A DNA stretch of 6,080 nt from Flavobacteriales bacterium (GTDB lineage Bacteria > Bacteroidota > Bacteroidia > Flavobacteriales > Flavobacteriaceae), in the NCBI GenBank assembly GCA_027033875.1, contig JALVKK010000030.1, positions 1-6,080 on the forward strand, in the 5' to 3' direction. The translations under genes and the position numbers were made by a program. Below the pieces are notes generated by a model that saw only the letters and a list, made by a program, of their open reading frames with translations, did no database searches and was not told the origin of the DNA. Below, in pieces: positions 4,898 through 6,080 of this stretch; within the stretch, counting starts at the first letter, position 1, and every line of letters starts with the position of its first letter.

Positions 4898-6080
4898 ATG
4901 AAATCACCACAAGATATAGTTATCATTTCGTATGCCCGTACACCCATAGGTAGTTTTAACGGGACATTATCCGGTATTCCGGCACCCAAACTGGGAGCCA
5001 CAGCTATTGCCGGTGCCTTACAAAAAATCAATTTAGCCCCAAACTTAATTGATGAAGTCTATATGGGCAACGTCTTACAAGCCGGCGAAGGACAAGCACC
5101 GGCTCGTCAGGCAAGTATTTTTGCCGGTATCCCTAATACGGTTCCGGCTACTACGGTTAATAAAGTTTGTGCATCCGGCATGAAAGCCGTTAGTATGGCA
5201 GCGCAAGCTATCAAAGCCGGCGATGCCGAAATTATAGTAGCCGGCGGTATGGAAAACATGTCGCAAGCACCGCACTACCTCAGTGGTCGCAAAGGGGTTA
5301 AATTAGGCGATATCAAAATGAAAGACGGTCTTATTCTTGATGGTTTGTTAGATGTTTATTCGCAACAACACATGGGTGTTTTTGCCGATTTGTGCGCAAC
5401 CGAATACAATATCAGTCGCGAAGCGCAAGATAAATTTGCCGTTACCTCATATCAACGTTCCGCCGAGGCTTGGAAAAACAATGTTTTTGCCGATGAAATC
5501 GTACCGGTAGAAATACCGAAACGTAAAGGCGATCCGGTAATTTTTGCCGAAGATGAAGAGTATAAAAACGTCAAATTTGAAAAAATACCGGTCCTAAAAC
5601 CGGTCTTTACAAAAGAGGGTACCGTAACCGCTGCCAATGCTTCAACTATCAATGACGGTGGTGCCGCTTTGGTCATCTCTACCCGTAAAAAAGCCGAAGA
5701 ACTCGGTTTCAAACCTCTGGCAAAAATCGTTTCTTATGCCGATGCCGCACAAGACCCGAAATGGTTTACGACCGCACCGGCAAAAGCTATTCCTAAGGCT
5801 CTGAAAAAAGCCGGACTAAGTCTTGATGATATTGACTACTTTGAACTCAACGAAGCTTTTTCGGTCGTTGGATTGGTCAATATCGAATTGATGAAAATTG
5901 ATCCCGAAAAATGTAATATTTACGGTGGTGCCGTATCACTCGGACATCCGCTCGGCGTCAGTGGCGCCCGTATCATTATGGCATTGATAAATGCTCTGAA
6001 ACGCAATAATGCTCAATACGGCGCTGCCGGTATTTGTAACGGTGGCGGTGGTGCCGGTGCTATGATTATCGAAAACGAAT
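4898..6080 (+). CDS. Acetyl-CoA C-acetyltransferase (thiolase), 3' end cut by the window
   Basis: This cytoplasmic thiolase condenses two acetyl-CoA to acetoacetyl-CoA or runs in reverse (atoB/phaA-type). The 394 visible codons already match the usual family length of about 392-395, so only the last few bases are missing. The nucleophile is Cys91 in KVCASGMKA. His158-Met159 (QHMG) is the loop seen in acetoacetyl-CoA thiolases and favours short-chain substrate. Asn318 (NEAF), His350 (GHPLG) and Cys380 (ICNGGGG) complete the active site, each shifted by two from the Zoogloea numbering. The N-terminal domain spans about 5-265 and the C-terminal domain 273-394. The ATG at 4898 gives the usual family N terminus (IVIISYARTPIGSF). 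An in-frame ATG at 4847 would add 17 atypical basic residues and is less likely. No Shine-Dalgarno site is evident, only an A-rich stretch. It is divergent from the 7TM-HD gene and has an inverted repeat upstream. A beta-oxidation role cannot be excluded. Confidence 0.93.
   Translation, partial: MKSPQDIVIISYARTPIGSFNGTLSGIPAPKLGATAIAGALQKINLAPNLIDEVYMGNVLQAGEGQAPARQASIFAGIPNTVPATTVNKVCASGMKAVSMAAQAIKAGDAEIIVAGGMENMSQAPHYLSGRKGVKLGDIKMKDGLILDGLLDVYSQQHMGVFADLCATEYNISREAQDKFAVTSYQRSAEAWKNNVFADEIVPVEIPKRKGDPVIFAEDEEYKNVKFEKIPVLKPVFTKEGTVTAANASTINDGGAALVISTRKKAEELGFKPLAKIVSYADAAQDPKWFTTAPAKAIPKALKKAGLSLDDIDYFELNEAFSVVGLVNIELMKIDPEKCNIYGGAVSLGHPLGVSGARIIMALINALKRNNAQYGAAGICNGGGGAGAMIIENE

Noticed and set aside
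4822..5712. Open frames on the minus strand opposite the thiolase (4822-5031, 5075-5275, 5452-5712)
   Set aside because: They are antisense to a gene with full active-site conservation, have no recognisable domains, and arise from the thiolase's codon bias.
4898..6080. Possible horizontal transfer of the thiolase because it is richer in G and C
   Set aside because: By hand count 5101-5160 is 30/60 G+C against 14/60 for 3841-3900. However, the HD-domain part of the 7TM-HD gene (2881-2940) is also 30/60. The contrast reflects membrane-segment codons and probably high expression, not origin.

Overview
The window looks like chromosomal DNA from a member of the Bacteroidota. It is AT-rich. Two proteins are short lipoproteins with a Lys-Lys start and a lipobox. 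Shine-Dalgarno sites are mostly weak or absent. The best promoters match the Bacteroidota pattern TTTG / TAnnTTTG rather than sigma-70 boxes. No rRNA, tRNA, CRISPR array, transposase or phage gene was seen.

Layout: (1) bases 1-23 are the first codons of a leftward gene that leaves the window, with a good promoter at 49-79. (2) Bases 24-498 hold no long gene. They contain a cluster of small dyads and direct repeats and one doubtful 30-codon frame (424-516) that overlaps the end of the next gene. (3) Three leftward genes follow: an M14 metallocarboxypeptidase-like lipoprotein (499-1737), a small lipoprotein with a PrcB-like C-terminal domain (1867-2331), and a 678-residue 7TM-HD protein of the PgpH type (2681-4717), the family that hydrolyses cyclic di-AMP. 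(4) A 180-base divergent spacer follows, then a rightward acetyl-CoA acetyltransferase (thiolase), complete except for its last few bases (4898-6080).

The three leftward genes are separated by 129 and 349 bases. They are therefore probably not one tightly coupled operon, and nothing in the sequence forces a common pathway. The two lipoproteins could both act on peptides or proteins in the envelope. PgpH would set cyclic di-AMP levels at the inner membrane. The thiolase belongs to acetyl-CoA/acetoacetyl-CoA metabolism.

The most notable non-coding signal is a dispersed repeat of about 56 bases with a palindromic head. Two copies, 82% identical by hand alignment, sit in the same orientation at the 3' ends of two unrelated genes. 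In both, the same repeat-borne TAG is the gene's stop codon. A third, partial copy (palindromic head only) lies between them, inside a 120-base segment bounded by a second inverted repeat. A perfect 9-base inverted repeat with a 10-base spacer lies just ahead of the thiolase and is a good operator candidate. I see no convincing new multi-gene system; the interest lies in these intergenic elements.
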